Assembly: GCA_004352715.1 (NCBI GenBank)
Contig: SCFE01000014.1
Span: 1,328,500-1,392,499 of the forward strand
Origin: Hofstenia miamia
Lineage: Eukaryota > Xenacoelomorpha > Acoela
DNA: 64,000 nucleotides
Direction of reading: 5' to 3'
Shown: positions 37,289 through 50,231 of the stretch, in pieces
How positions within the stretch are numbered: the first letter of the stretch is position 1
Layout: each line of letters opens with the position of its first letter
Translations under genes and position numbers: made by a program
Notes under the pieces: model-generated
Databases searched by the model: none
What the model saw: only the letters and a program-made list of their open reading frames with translations
What the model was told of the DNA's origin: nothing

Positions 37289-40200
37289 ATGATTTTGGTG
37301 GCAATCGTTTCTTGCTGTCTTTTTGTATACAGCACATCAGCAATAAATCACGATGAAGCCTTAATAGATTGGCTATTCAATAATCAAACGTACAAAAAAG
37401 AAATTCGCCCTGTACGACTTCACACTGAGCCTGTATGTGTTGACCTAGACATGTCCGTAGATCAGATGCAGAAGATTGTGGAAAAAGATCAAGTGATGGC
37501 CATCCAAGTGCGATTAGTTATGGTAAGTGGATAAAACCAAAATTATTTCTAAAAAAACAAATTTTTGAAAAATATTCATACCGACATCCTTAATCTCCAT
37601 GGCAAACATAATTTAGCAATTGGCAATCATGGGCGTTAAGGGAAATGATATTATAAATATCTGTAAGTAAAAATTTGTTTTTTATCAACAATTAAAATAT
37701 CTTCAAACTGCAAAAAATACTTGTAAGTAAACTGGATTGCAAAGTTCTGTCATAGCCAATTTTTACGTTTATGTGCTGATTGGTGGTTTTCTTGCCGGCC
37801 TGTGGCCAGCATTATCACCTAAGGGGTATCGACACGTATTCAGATATTCAGAACAGGTTGATGGGAATTTCGATTTTCTAAAAATTTAAACGAAAATTTC
37901 ACCAAAACTGTACGTCATTTGAATTTTATGTTGCATACATCGGCGGGATTTGTTGACGGATGAGGTCATCTATGTAGCAATAATCAGCTAAAAGACCTTA
38001 TTGAGAGCAAAGTTACAACAACTGAATTAACAAATTTTATTTTTACATGCTGATTTTGTTTTTGCTTTGTTGTCCAGGAGGGGTTGCCTACCTTTTCAGA
38101 GGGAGGGGTCTATGTTCCTCCTGTTACCAGATTATTCCTTTTGTGCGCCTACGTCAAGATACTACAATGCACTGGACTGAGAAATCATCCGCCAGGTTTG
38201 AATACATTTCGAAATTGTTGACAGACAATAACGCAGTTTATTAGATCACTGATCAAACATTCCGCAACTGTTTTATAAAATGCTTTTTCATGCAAATTGT
38301 AATATCTTAAAAAATACTGTCATCATATTTTGTGTCACAATTTACATCTATATGTAGATGAAAATGTTACGCCGATTTTCATGGTTTTTGATTAGGGTTA
38401 AAATGTAAGTGTTTCAAGGATAAGTGCACTATAATTAGTCAAATAGGTGCATTTTGGACTTAGCTAATAGTTTACGTATTAAGTACATCAACTTCAATCA
38501 TTTTTGGACTTTTTCATTGGCTCAAAATAAATAAAATTCAAGGCCTTTGTCATCTCGTGTTTTTAGCATTCTTATTCGCAGTCAATTATCAAACAGTAGT
38601 TAATTTTGGTTGAAATACAAGTATGTTTAATAAGTTTTACTTCAGAATTTAAATTCAAATAATTGAAATGATGTGAGACTAATAAATGCTTTTATATTAA
38701 ATATATTTCAAGCATGCTTCTTTTGAAAATTTTACTGATATTTTTAATTTAAAAAAATAAGTTGATCCTTTGTAGTTAACTTAGCGAAAATGGGGAAACA
38801 AAATTCCTCATCAATACATGTTTTCAGATTTTTCTAATATATCTGATATATAGTACATCTATAATAAACACAGAGGCAACTATTTTTGAGGTATGAACTG
38901 AGTATGATTTGATGTTATTTTGAAGCTAAATTATAAACTTTTGAATTTAATCACAAATCCAAAATCACTGTGTTAATATGTGTTTTACATATAAAACAAC
39001 AACGACCAATTACAGAGTATTTTTGGCAAAGCACAAATGTTTAAGAAACATATTCAAAAGTATGTGCACTTTTTTCTGTAAGTTAATTTTACGACATTGG
39101 AAAGTGATTTATTTATCTTTAAGTCCACTGTGTTTTTTTAGTTCCGTTAAAATTTAACTTTTTATAAAATTTTCAAAGCATGTACTTTAACGGAAAAATA
39201 CAAAATATTTCCAACATTTAGTAGTGTGGCTAAGCAAAGCAATCATTGAAATTTTTTACAATTACAATCAATACAACTTTGTGCGCGATGTAAAACAGAT
39301 AGAATTGCATTTTTTTACTAATCTTGATGGTCAATATTGTTGAAAATTGCTAGTATCGCTTCGTTCAGTTCTCTCGATTGTTGAATTTTTTTCTGGAACA
39401 AAAACATTAGCCTTTAGGCATTCTCAAAGCTAAAAGTCACACACACACATACACACACACACACTGAGGTCTGGGGAGTGACTGGGCGATGAAAATCCAA
39501 AGAAGCTACAAATGAAATGAATAGCCAAAATTAAGATGTTATTTTCAAAATATATAGTTCAACAATTTTGCAACGTACGTTGTCATCTAGATTACACATC
39601 ACCAACATAAACTCGCAGCTGTTCTATTAAAGAAATTAATTTTTACAAGATTATGTTTAATAACATTTTTAGTTTGAACTAAATTCAAAAAATCACCATG
39701 TATTTAACCAGAAATAATAATGCACATAATTTTTAACACCACTGTTTTTGAATAATTGAATTAAAATTTCTGTGGTTTATATTCGCAGAATACAGAAACA
39801 ATTTTGCAGTAATTACCAGATCGCAATTTATTTTAGTCTGCACCGGCTTTATGAATCACAATTATGAAATGTCTGAACATGACAGTTACAGCACTTCAAA
39901 CATTAGCTTATATGTAATTACGCAGAAGAAACTTTCAGCAACAAAAATTTCACTTGTATTCAAAAATGACGGAAATCTAAGGACCGGATTGTCTACAGAT
40001 AATAGAAAATAAGATCCGTTCCTCCGAATTATTACTGAATTCATTAATACATATATATTATTGAATCCATATTTCTCAATTGCTGACTTTAGGAATGGAA
40101 CGACTACCATTTACAATGGGATCCAAGGGACTTTGGTGGATTGACAGAAATAACAGTTCCAGCAGAATGGATATGGAAGCCAGATATTGCTTTGTACAAT

Positions 40201-42038
40201 AATGCTGATGGATATTTTGACATTACAATTCTTACAAAGCCTTGGATTGAGTCAACTGGAAAAGTCCGCTGGGCGCCACCATCAATATACAAGAGCAGCT
40301 GTCGCATCGATGTAACATACTTTCCATTTGATCAGCAAATCTGTGAAATGAAATTAGGTAATGCATTCAGATAAATTCCGAATTCCGTCCAAAAATGTAT
40401 CCTTGGAAAAATATGTACGTTTTATAACTTTAATATATACTACATTACATTCGATTTTATCTACTTCTTCTAGCCAACATATGAAGTGCTGAAGAGATTC
40501 ATAAACGAAATGAAAAAATACCATTAGTCCAAATGATGACTATGGGGTGAAATTTCAAGCATAGTTTCTGTGCCGTTTTCGACCCCTGATGAATTTTTGT
40601 TGCACTTGAAATTTATTTACATTTTTATTTATAACTTTTTAGCAGAATAATAGTAAATTCCAAAATATAATTTTTTCCTATTACTATACTTAATTTGATT
40701 GGACTTGCAATTTTCGAAATTCTCGGCCGTTCGGACTGAGGCCATCTCTGCATTAACTTCTGTTAATTCGTGACTGCCCTGTTGATTCCGCTTTATATGT
40801 TAATGCGTAACTAACACTAATTATATGCAGCAATATTTTTTGAATATGAATATATAAAGCAAACAATTTGCAAAGATAAAGCTTCTTCAATGATACATAA
40901 TTATATTTTAGAAAATTTATCAAACGATCTGAAGTTTTAGACGTATATTCCTTGATCTTTTTCTATGTTTAATCAAATTCATTTGTCTACTGACAATGAT
41001 AATTTAGGACCTTGGAGTCATTCTACAGATCAGGTGGATGTTACAGCAAAAAGGTTTGCAAACTTAAAAAACTTTAAGCCAAACGGTGAATGGCAAGTTG
41101 TGGCAATTCCTGCTCAAAAACATATTATCTCATATGAGCAGTGTTGTGGTCGAATGGCATATGCTGATGTTACCTACTATGTTCTTCTCCGAAGAAAATA
41201 TCTATATCTTACAATAAATTTAATAGGGCCATGTGTACTTATATCTCTTTTAACAATTGTTGTGTTTTATGTACCCTCTCAAGAAGGAGAAAAAGGTCCC
41301 CTGTGCATATCAATTCTTCTTGCACTTACACTTTTTCTGTTGCTAATCGTCGATATAATGCCGGCAACATCAGTTGTGGTTCCATTAATCAGTAAATACT
41401 TAATATTTACTTTGATAAGTGTCACATTATCTATTGTCTTTACAGTAATTGTACTAAACATACATAATCGAGGCTTGGATGCAATTCACATGCCGACGGT
41501 AATACACAGAATATTTCTGGAAGTTATTCCAAGGTGGATTAAAATGGAAAGACCAAAATCTACTGAAGAAGATTTTCACTTGGATAATCTTAGTGATCGT
41601 TTTTTACAAGTCACTAATAGAGTCTTCTCAAGAGAAGACAATCCTCTAATAACTTTTGATGAATTCAGAACATCTTCTGGAACAATTGGATTTCAAGATA
41701 TTCAGATTCAAAAGCTGATTGAAGATTTAGTTTTCATATCTAAGCACCTAAAGAATAAGGATGAATGTGGAACGCTAAGTGATGACTGGAAATTCCTCGC
41801 AATGGTTATAGATCGACTCTTATTGTATGCATATATTTTAGTTAGCATTATTGGTACTTGTGCTATTATATTTAATTCCCCAGCAATATACGATCCAAAC
41901 AGTGAGAAACTGATGCAAGCGAACAATATAAAAATGTTCACCGGTGAATCTGTATCTAACAATGCGGTCTGTCCTGGGGTTGTTTGGATTAATGGCACCG
42001 GATCAATCAGTCGACCATCTTATTGGATAGGAAAATAA
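37289..42038 (+). CDS. Nicotinic acetylcholine receptor alpha-type subunit 1 (3 exons)
   Basis: Joined exons 37289-37522, 40093-40357 and 41008-42038 encode 509 aa; introns are GT-AG (phases 0 and 1). The product would be a subunit of a pentameric, acetylcholine-gated cation channel in the cell membrane. Residues 1-18 are a signal peptide. The extracellular domain shows [12 protein letters not shown] (loop A region), the Cys-loop Cys148-Cys162 ([15 protein letters not shown]) and the adjacent Cys212-Cys213 in YEQCC, which define an alpha-type (agonist-binding) subunit. Membrane helices: M1 ~231-254, M2 ~263-285, M3 ~297-318, M4 ~427-455. GEK before M2 (260-262) predicts cation selectivity. 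Odd: Gly-Pro at M2 positions 1'-2', where Ser/Thr is usual at 2'. The C-terminal tail is long (~54 aa) and has a Cys. It is a tandem paralogue of the gene at 50232, and lacks that gene's last intron. Confidence 0.92.
37523..40092 (+). other. Intron 1 of receptor subunit 1
   Basis: The donor GTAAGT and the acceptor TGACTTTAG bound a 2.57-kb intron. 37760-38240 is noticeably richer in G and C than the rest and may be an inserted repeat. An (AC)n microsatellite lies at ~39439-39464. No nested gene is supported. Confidence 0.75.
40358..41007 (+). other. Intron 2 of receptor subunit 1
   Basis: The donor GTAATG and the acceptor ATAATTTAG bound this 650-bp intron. The phase-1 join restores the KLGPWS... 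stretch after the Cys-loop. A mildly GC-richer patch at ~40560-40800 is unassigned. Confidence 0.8.
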
Positions 42039-42695
42039 CCCAAGAAATTGTATTATTTATTTTTGAAATAGTTGTCAGCTTAAATTAGTCTAAAATAAGC
42101 ATTTCTAGAACTTTTGCTTTAGCATTTTTTGATACTCAAATGCATGATTGCTTACAAACCAGAAATACTAAGTTCACCTTGATTCAAATTTCATCATAAT
42201 TATAGCTAACTAGATTATTTATAACATACAATGAAAACTTTAATTAAAAAAGTAAAATCGATACTTTCTTAATATTTATCATAATGTAGCATCATCCAAG
42301 AAAGAACAACCAAAACTCTATCGATGATTTATGTTAATTCTTGGAAAATGCATTTATTAATTTTGACAGAGTAATTACGGCAAGTATTAGTCGCCGAAAA
42401 GATTTGACAAAATTAAGTGTAGACGAATCGCCTGCACACAGTTCTGCATAGCCACGAGGTACGCAGAAATATTTAGCGTGGGAAAATCGAAATTGAAATT
42501 AGGCGACTGGTACTTGTTTAGCAGCATTTAATCGGTAAATATGTTTTAATAAATTTTGTATAAATAGAAAACCACGAGCTGTGAAGATGATGAATATTAA
42601 CTTCGTTATATTTTCTTTTGTTATTGCGGTTTGATTATTTATTAAGCTATGCGCAGCTAAACGGTTTTCTGTGTGCAACAATCGTAGTGCTAGCA
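42039..42695. other. 3' flank of receptor subunit 1
   Basis: No canonical AATAAA is close to the stop; variants such as ATTAAA occur ~200 bp on. 42400-42690 begins a somewhat GC-richer segment that leads into the SINE candidate. Confidence 0.45.
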
Positions 42696-42776
42696 GTGGA
42701 GGAGTAGTTAATGGGTATCGCGCTCGATTGTTGTATTGCAGCTAAGTTATGGATAGGTGTAGGGATTTTCCTCCCG
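42696..42776 (+). repeat. tRNA-like sequence, candidate SINE head
   Basis: The ~80-bp stretch starts GTGGAGGAGTAGTTAATGGG and continues TATCGCGCTCGATTG. It contains TAGTTAATGGG, which fits the polymerase III A box (TRGYNNANNNG), and GCGCTCGATTGTTGTATTGC, which resembles the anticodon arm of tRNA-derived SINEs. The expected B box (GGTTCGANTCC) is degenerate (AGGGATTTTCCTCCC). It is more likely an old tRNA-derived SINE or tRNA pseudogene than a working tRNA. Confidence 0.4.
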
Positions 42777-43640
42777 TTTGGCTCGCACTCAATTCATTCC
42801 CTAGCATGTAGTAACAAATGCAACAAAGGCGTTTTTGCCATCGTAAGTAAATATTACTATTTACATTAACCGAGTTTTAGATCCAAATTATGACGAATAA
42901 TGTGACCGATAATGTGACCGATTTTATAGTTATTTTAATAGTAGTTTGTAGCTAGCGTTTGTACATAGTTTTTTAGTAGCTAGCATTGTGTCTTATTTTT
43001 AATATGTCAGTAGTTTGTAGTTAATAGTTTGTATCGTAGTTTATTATATGTAGGAAGCTGCTCTATATGATATTAAATGTTTTTACGTAATAGCAGCTAG
43101 TGTCTGTCATTGCAAACAACTACTGACAATATACGAATTGAGCTTGAGCACTAAGTCGATTTGTGTTCATAGTTTATTTCACTCATTAGGGGGGAACTAA
43201 CAAACATAGTTTCATGAGACTGAGCTGAGTTGGACGACCAATGGATGGGATCAGTTACTACGGAAAAGGATGGAGTTGTTGATAGTTCTGGCGAGCCTGT
43301 TATGATCTCAGTGACTTGGCGTCGGGCAAGTGCGCCCAGAGATTTCAATCCTCTTCCATTGTTGAAGTATCTAAACAATACTACTTACTAATTGTTATTG
43401 GAATATCTGTTAAGGCAGTGTGGAATATACAATTAAAGGAAAGAAGAGGAAACTTAGATAATACTTACCCCGTGATAGCTGGCGCTGATCCCTGGATTGA
43501 TTCTCTAAGTAGATTATCTAGTTATGAAGTGTTAGTTTCACCTGGGTAGCGATATTACAATAATCATAACCTATGTTGTGTTCGAAGCTGCTTGGGCACA
43601 GGTGTTCGGAGATAATTATCATAATAAAGATGTCATATGT
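42777..43640. repeat. Unassigned GC-richer segment, possible LTR or SINE body
   Basis: This ~860-bp stretch has repeated phrases (AATGTGACCGAT twice near 42898-42922; TAGTTTGTAG several times at 42945-43030) and a GC-richer part at 43180-43560. GTTTCACCTGGGTAGCGA near 43535-43552 could be an LTR end followed by a primer-binding-like TGGGTAGCGA. No coding domain is recognised. The assignment is tentative. Confidence 0.25.
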
Positions 43641-44275
43641 TGTTAAATCAATAATTCATTTAATTGTACGAAGTGTTTTATCCAATTTCCAGTAAACACC
43701 TAAGGAGCAAATTCAATTCTATTAATACATAATTTTAATTACAGAATCAAATTTATGTGCTGCAAATCTACTTAACATAAAAATGTTTATGATACAAAAT
43801 ACTGCTAAAGCTTATTATCAGCATTTTGTATAGAATATATATGTAAAGTTTAACGGGATATGTAAATAAAAAGTTGGAATAATAAAATTTTCCTATATTG
43901 TGTATCTGATTAATTCAAATTCATTTAGCTTTAATAAATTCCTATATATTTAATGAAATTGATTTTCTAGTAATTTTTAATTAATGCTAAATCTGCAAAA
44001 CCGTTTGAAATTAACAATCTAAGGTTGATATCAATAATGTTATATCAACCGATTTTACAGTTTTTGGAAAATAGCGAATATTATCTAAGTTCTTATTTCA
44101 TTTATATCGCAATAGGCAGTATTTCGAAGAGCTAAATTAATTTCTGTGTCAAGATAAATGTCGACCACACATTCTTTATGAATATTAATTTCAATATGAA
44201 ATCTGCTTAACATGTTTTATGCATCTGTAACTTGCAACTGCAGTTGTTAATTTTCACAATGAAATTTGCTTATGA

Positions 44276-44316
<41 letters not shown>

Positions 44317-45304
44317 TTTTTAAGTGCTAAGGTTATATATCCAGGCTTATCACTAGAGCAGAGTTGGATGGGTGCTACAAAGACTTTTTACCATACCAAT
44401 GTCGACGTTTTCACCACTCTTCATATTTTTAACCTAAAAAGTCGGTTCTGAAAAACTATTTGCGTTATTCTATGACCTACATTACCCCCACCTAAAATGT
44501 CCAAAATAATTTTTTGTCAAATGTCATTTAGTAATACTTCTAATGGAAAGCAAACAACTATTATGCTAATACTTAGTAAGACCATGATGCTAAAACTGTA
44601 ATATTTTTTTCCATTAGAAAGCCAATATTGTGTATGTTCTGCAAGAGTAATTCTTTCAGTATAATTGTAAATCCTGTTGAGTGCACATCAAGTTCAGATC
44701 ACCAAGATCTTATTGGTATTGTTGAACAGAATTAATTTCACCAATAGAAAAATTACATGATATTGTTTCTTTTAAAATGAAACATAAATTTCAGGTAATT
44801 CCATGTGCAAACTGAAATGGACAATTTTTTGGTCGGTTTTTTAACCAATTACTGTTTTGCATTAATTTTGCCCCATGAGTACACACATTAAAAAACCTTG
44901 TACCTTACCCGCCGTATCTGCCCGTCCCACGGCGCGTCTGCTGTTAATGGAAGGGCATGTCGTTTCAAAGCTACTTTTTCTTAGAAAACCTCTAAAGCTA
45001 CCGGGATCACCTCACAAAATTCCAGTTATTTTACATGAGGTTTTGCTATAGGTAATAACATGCTGACAGTTAGACAATAAAAGAATTAACCACAACCCTA
45101 ATCCTGATACTAATAAAAATCCAAATTCATTAACAACAATCAACAATGGAAAAACATATTCCCAAGGAGTTTCACGTGCCCTGTATACCTTGTTCAACTT
45201 ATATGATTCCTTGATTTTTATTAAAGCAGGGAAGATTTCATGTCCTATAAGAAAAAATATACATGAATTTTAAAGGGGTATGAATATTGCTTTTTTTTCC
45301 ACAA
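43641..45304. other. AT-rich intergenic DNA
   Basis: A (TA)n run lies at ~44278-44314. A short GC-rich phrase (CCCGCCGTATCTGCCCGTCC) is near 44909-44930. No gene seen. Confidence 0.5.
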
Positions 45305-45457
45305 CCCAGTAAACATAGAACTATCGTAACGACGTCGTTGAACGACCTTATAACGGCACTAAAACGCACTATAAACGCCACTCAAACAATTCAAAGCCTA
45401 TTAAACGCCAATACACCACAAAAACGACGTCGTTACAACAGTTCTATGTTTACTGGG
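45305..45457. mobile_element. 153-bp inverted-repeat element (MITE)
   Basis: The 35-bp terminal arms 45305-45339 and 45423-45457 are reverse complements with only two differences; each starts CCCAGTAAACATAGAAC and ends in the palindrome AACGACGTCGTT. The ~83-bp interior has no coding capacity and repeats ACG-type phrases (AACGACC, AACGGC, AACGCAC, AACGCC). The length, the perfect-looking termini and the composition unlike the neighbourhood mark a non-autonomous DNA transposon. A target duplication is not obvious (flanks CACAA and AAGTT), so the superfamily is open. Confidence 0.8.
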
Positions 45458-48400
45458 AAGTTGCAGTAATGCAACTAGAAAACTAGAAAAATAATTAATT
45501 GGTTGATTACATAAAATTGAATGAAACAGATGCTTTAATAATCAATTATCTGCTGGATTTTGAAAATATTAACTTCATTAAAAATTCGTTTATCTATGAA
45601 CTTCTATGTCACTTTTTATTTGTTTTTCAAAAATACCTAACAAAAATATTTGGAATTGTGGGTAAGTCATATTATATTTTGTTTTGTATACTTTTGTAAT
45701 TAAGAAACTTTGGGTGTTTTTTCTTTTGATTGCTTAAAGCACTGAGATGATTCTAACCGTGTTCTAATTTCTTTCAACGTATATGTATACTTATTTGAAC
45801 TTTTTCTGAACTTTGTTTGCTTGATTAACTTAGAATGAACCTCTCAAATTCTACTTCCAAATTAAAGACAGATATTAAATGATGTATCTCTAGACAGATA
45901 TGCGCCAGATGATGCTTCTCAGGTAATAAATTAAGTAATTATATTTACTTTTATATTTTAATCCCATCTACTCACACATTAATGTCTTAATACGAAATGG
46001 AGCCAATACCTCTCACTCCAGTGATAGGATTAAATTGAGTTTCACTCATTGAATTCTGTAGTGGAATTCGAAGTTTTAATTACCTCTATCTAGTAATTTT
46101 CAAATTTTTCTTTCTATTGAAACCGCAAATTTCCTTTGGTCATTAATTGAGTTTTTCTTTTCACAATTGCTGCTGCGCCAATTCGATATACTGAATCTTC
46201 ACATGCAGATAAACCTTGAACAGTAGTCTATCATATACAAATCTGAATAAGGTTTTACAAATACTTCCAATTTTTTTTGTATTACCTATAAAGCATGTTT
46301 ATCAAATACCAATTAATATATGTCATTAATTTACAATGAAATTTAATTCAAATCTTTACCAATGTATAATTTGTATTTAAGTAAAGGAAAATAACTAAAT
46401 ATTTGCTATGAAAACAAACACGATTAAAATTATTATATGTATATTCGCAGAATATGGTATATGCCCAAAAGTAAATTTTGCTTTGATTTTTTTTAATATT
46501 CCAAAACTAAGAAAAGGTAATCCCATAAAATGATTCATTCAAAAAATTGTACGATGTAAGCGTTTTCTATTATGCTTGTCAAATGACTGACAAACAATAT
46601 CAAAACTTTTATAAATAATTTATTACATTTGCTTATAGTTGTGTGCGTTATAATTGATCTTTATGAAATATTTTACCTCTTAATAAAGTTTAGAAGTAAT
46701 ATGAACATCAGAATTGACACAATGCGTTGTTCAGATACTTCACCCTCTTGAATACAGTGCTATACATTAATGCATGTTTTTGAAATGTATTTTGTGAGTA
46801 GTTTAGAATTAGCATGATTTTGGAAATGTGTACTTAAGAAAACCATCTAGAACCAGACGACATTTTGAATGATTAACCGCGCAAAAAACTTTTTTCCACT
46901 TAACAATTAAATAAAGACTCAATCAGTATATGTCACCCTATTAAAAAATTGATTCCACGTTCAAACGAATGCAGGAGTGATGTGTAGACCTCAGCTAAAA
47001 CTTTAGTTAAGTCAATTTAAGTACATAATTTCAATAATTTTACAAATTTATAAATTTAATTAAATGTCGCTTGCAAGGGATTTCAAATGAGTTTTTGATG
47101 TTTTTTAGAGTTTGCCAACTGGAATTGTACTGCAATTCTTAAAATTCACAGAATGAAAGCTGTCCTATTCAATAAATCATTTGATGAAGTGCTTAATTGT
47201 GCATAAAATAAGTAAAAACAGTTCTCCTAAATCATTCTTCTAAGTCATTATTTAATGTTTGCTTAATAGAATTCTGTTGAAACTAAGCTTTGACAGATAT
47301 GTAAATTCAACTATAAAAGCTCTTGCGAGTTCTGGATGGTCAGAACTCCATGGTGTTTACTCAGAAAAAAAATCTTAGCCCATTTTGTAATTTGATAATA
47401 ATTATTGGAAAGATTTACTTCATACATTTGTACATGGGCAAAAAATACTGATCGCTTTGTAGTAGTTTTAAAAATATTTCAAAAATCGAGTTTTGAGAAG
47501 AAATCATGATTTAGAAAAACTGAATAAATTGCATTTGTTGTAATTGACAAACAAATTGCAAAAATATTTTGTTCATGTATAAAAAATTAGATTGAAATTA
47601 GCCAATGTGAAATTTTAATTAGGTTATTGTGGGTGTTCACACAATTTGTAACATTTAATTAAGTTACACCTTTGATAATGGCCCATAATGCAAGGCTGTT
47701 TGACCATCCGAAATAAAAGGTTCAATGGAAATCAGTATACAGACATTGGTCGAACCATTGCAGACAATAATTGAGCAAATTTAAATATATAATAGATTCC
47801 ATTTCTCAAGTTCATTAAAGCTGAATTCCCCTCATTGCGTATTCCACAGAAGTTTAAACAAAGTCTGTTTACACCATGCTGGATACAAAACTATGAACTT
47901 CTTCAGACAAACTAAGCATGTATATAATTAGAATTGGTGTTATTTGTATTTAAGGTGTTTGATTAAATATTCTGTGAACGTGTTATTAGCAATCAAACTG
48001 CGCCGTGAACAAATTTTAATATAACACACGCTGGGAAATAAATCTGATTGACGGTGTAACGTAAATTTCTGCCTTCACCTGAATGGTATGTTAATGTTTC
48101 TAATTCGATTATTTTAATAGGGCCAGGCTTTTTATATACAAGCCAATAACATTACTTATGCTGTAAATATAGTTTGCTTACTTATATCTACATACACATT
48201 TCTCTTGCAAATAACATCATATAATCACATCTGTAGTTAGGAATAAATGTTCATACCAAATGAAAAATACCAATTCATTTCAGCTTTGGTTATATCTATT
48301 TTGGAATGGAATCTATATATATGTGATAATAACCTATTGCTTAATTTATTTCTATCTGAAAAAGAAAAATCTGTTATATTCAATGTACTTGAAACACTCT

Positions 48401-50231
48401 AACATGCTATACAGACAGGTTTATCAATAGGAGTGAATGGTATTTGAGAATAAGTATAAGATTTTGGGGAAAAAATGTTACAATTTTTCACTTTACTTTT
48501 TAGGGTAGCATTGAAAATATAAAGCATAGAACTACTTTTATATTGAGAAAAAGAGCAGCGTATAACTTGTTTTTGTAGTTGAAAATAGATATATTAGCTA
48601 AAAAAAATTTAGAAGCCCGCAAATATATATATTTACTTAAGTTTTTGTCGCTTTGCAGTTCAGTCCTAAAAATTTAAGTTTGTAGACTTTAAAGACTGAA
48701 ATCTTTATGCAAATGAATAATAAAATTTGAGAAACTTTCAGTAAAATAATAATAACAGTTATAATAATAATAGTGGTGATAGATAAAAAGAGTGGGAAAT
48801 CTAAAATATTGTTAGGGTATTTTTTACGATTTAAATGCATTATATAGCTCCGTTATCAATAAAAATGACATTTAATGTTAATGTCTTAATGAAGCGATGG
48901 TGTTTTTTAATATTTCTATTGTAAGTTCTTTGCTTAGAATTTTTAGATATATTTGGTCATGCCTTTTACCAATTATACACGTAGTAAGGATTAATACAAG
49001 CTTAACAAATATATGGAAAGTTCTTCATTTTATTAATTATGTTATCCATTTGATATATTACATTATTACATGTATATTGTAATTACAAAAAATTGTGTCT
49101 TATTTAAAACAGTTAGTTATATATCACATTAATTAGTCAGTGATATTACTGGTTAAAAGCAACTTTTTCTAACCCCCAACATACTACACATATCCTTATC
49201 ATTTTAGCTATGTATCTAAATTGTGATGAATATTTGATTGTGACATTTATGAACATCATTTTACTTTTTGAGATTTCACATGAAATTTAGCCAAAATTGG
49301 CGAATATGTTTAAAAAGTTTCCAAGCAAATATATCGGGACTTCCTTGATTAGCAAACGATTCTAATAAGATATGAATAAGGAAATTAGGGATGTCTTGTT
49401 TGCCAGTATTTAAGGTGATGTCTTAGACTCAGAATTCGACTTTTCAATTTTGGCGATCCAGCTTGATCAAGCGAGATGTCTGCAAAGTAGTCAAATTTCA
49501 GAAATTTTCTAAATAATTTATAGTTATATATTCTATATGCATGTTTAATGCGCATAAATACATGAGTTATTTATAAATCAAGTTATTGTAATCGAATGTA
49601 TATTTGTAAACATTTTTTAACTGTCAAATAAATTGAATGTTCTTTAATTATGAGCTTCTTATAATTTGAACCTAAAGTGTCAAATAGTACAAAAGAATCT
49701 GCAAAAAAATATACTAAATACCAACAATTCTCTTCACTACAAAGTAAAGTAACATTTTTTTGCATTTCCTACATTTAAAAATGCATTAATGAGGGTACTT
49801 TTTCATATAATTAACAAAGCAGTTCAAATAGAAACGTAATAGAATGCTGATTACTCTTTTCAGTTGAAAATTTAATGAAAAATGTTTATACAATTTTTTT
49901 GAAGGATCAAGGAAAGTTCTTAGATTCTTCAGGATTGAATTTGTCAACTCAAATTGCGTGTTTAAAAACCTATAGCAAAATCTAATTGGGTGTAAATTTT
50001 TAAAGATTTTCACCACACATAAAAAAATTGAGAAATGAGTGATATGGAAATAACATTATGCATCTACAAACTTCTATATCTTAATTTGGAAAATTGTTTA
50101 TTTAAATTGTTTAATGTTCTATAAATTATCAACTAAGTAATAGACTGTGGGAAAAATTGAAAAATGGGAAAATCCAAGGTGCTTGATAAAGTGAACATAT
50201 TTTAGTTTTTAGAAGCAGGTACAGTCACATA
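45458..50231. other. AT-rich intergenic DNA between the two receptor genes
   Basis: No gene, RNA or repeat with support is seen in 4.8 kb; open frames are short and AT-driven. The final part is the upstream flank of receptor subunit 2. Confidence 0.5.

Noticed and set aside
38047-38244. 65-codon frame inside intron 1 of receptor subunit 1 as an alternative exon
   Set aside because: No similarity to receptor sequence and no coherent phase. The phase-0 join of exon 1 to 40093 gives a normal receptor sequence without it.
42696-42776. Functional tRNA gene
   Set aside because: The B box/T arm is degenerate and no clean cloverleaf can be drawn by eye, so it is called a SINE-like sequence.
43151-43549. 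75- and 77-codon frames on opposite strands
   Set aside because: Both fall in the GC-richer repeat-like segment; a phrase PIHWSS recalls Copia RNase H but no neighbouring motif supports it.
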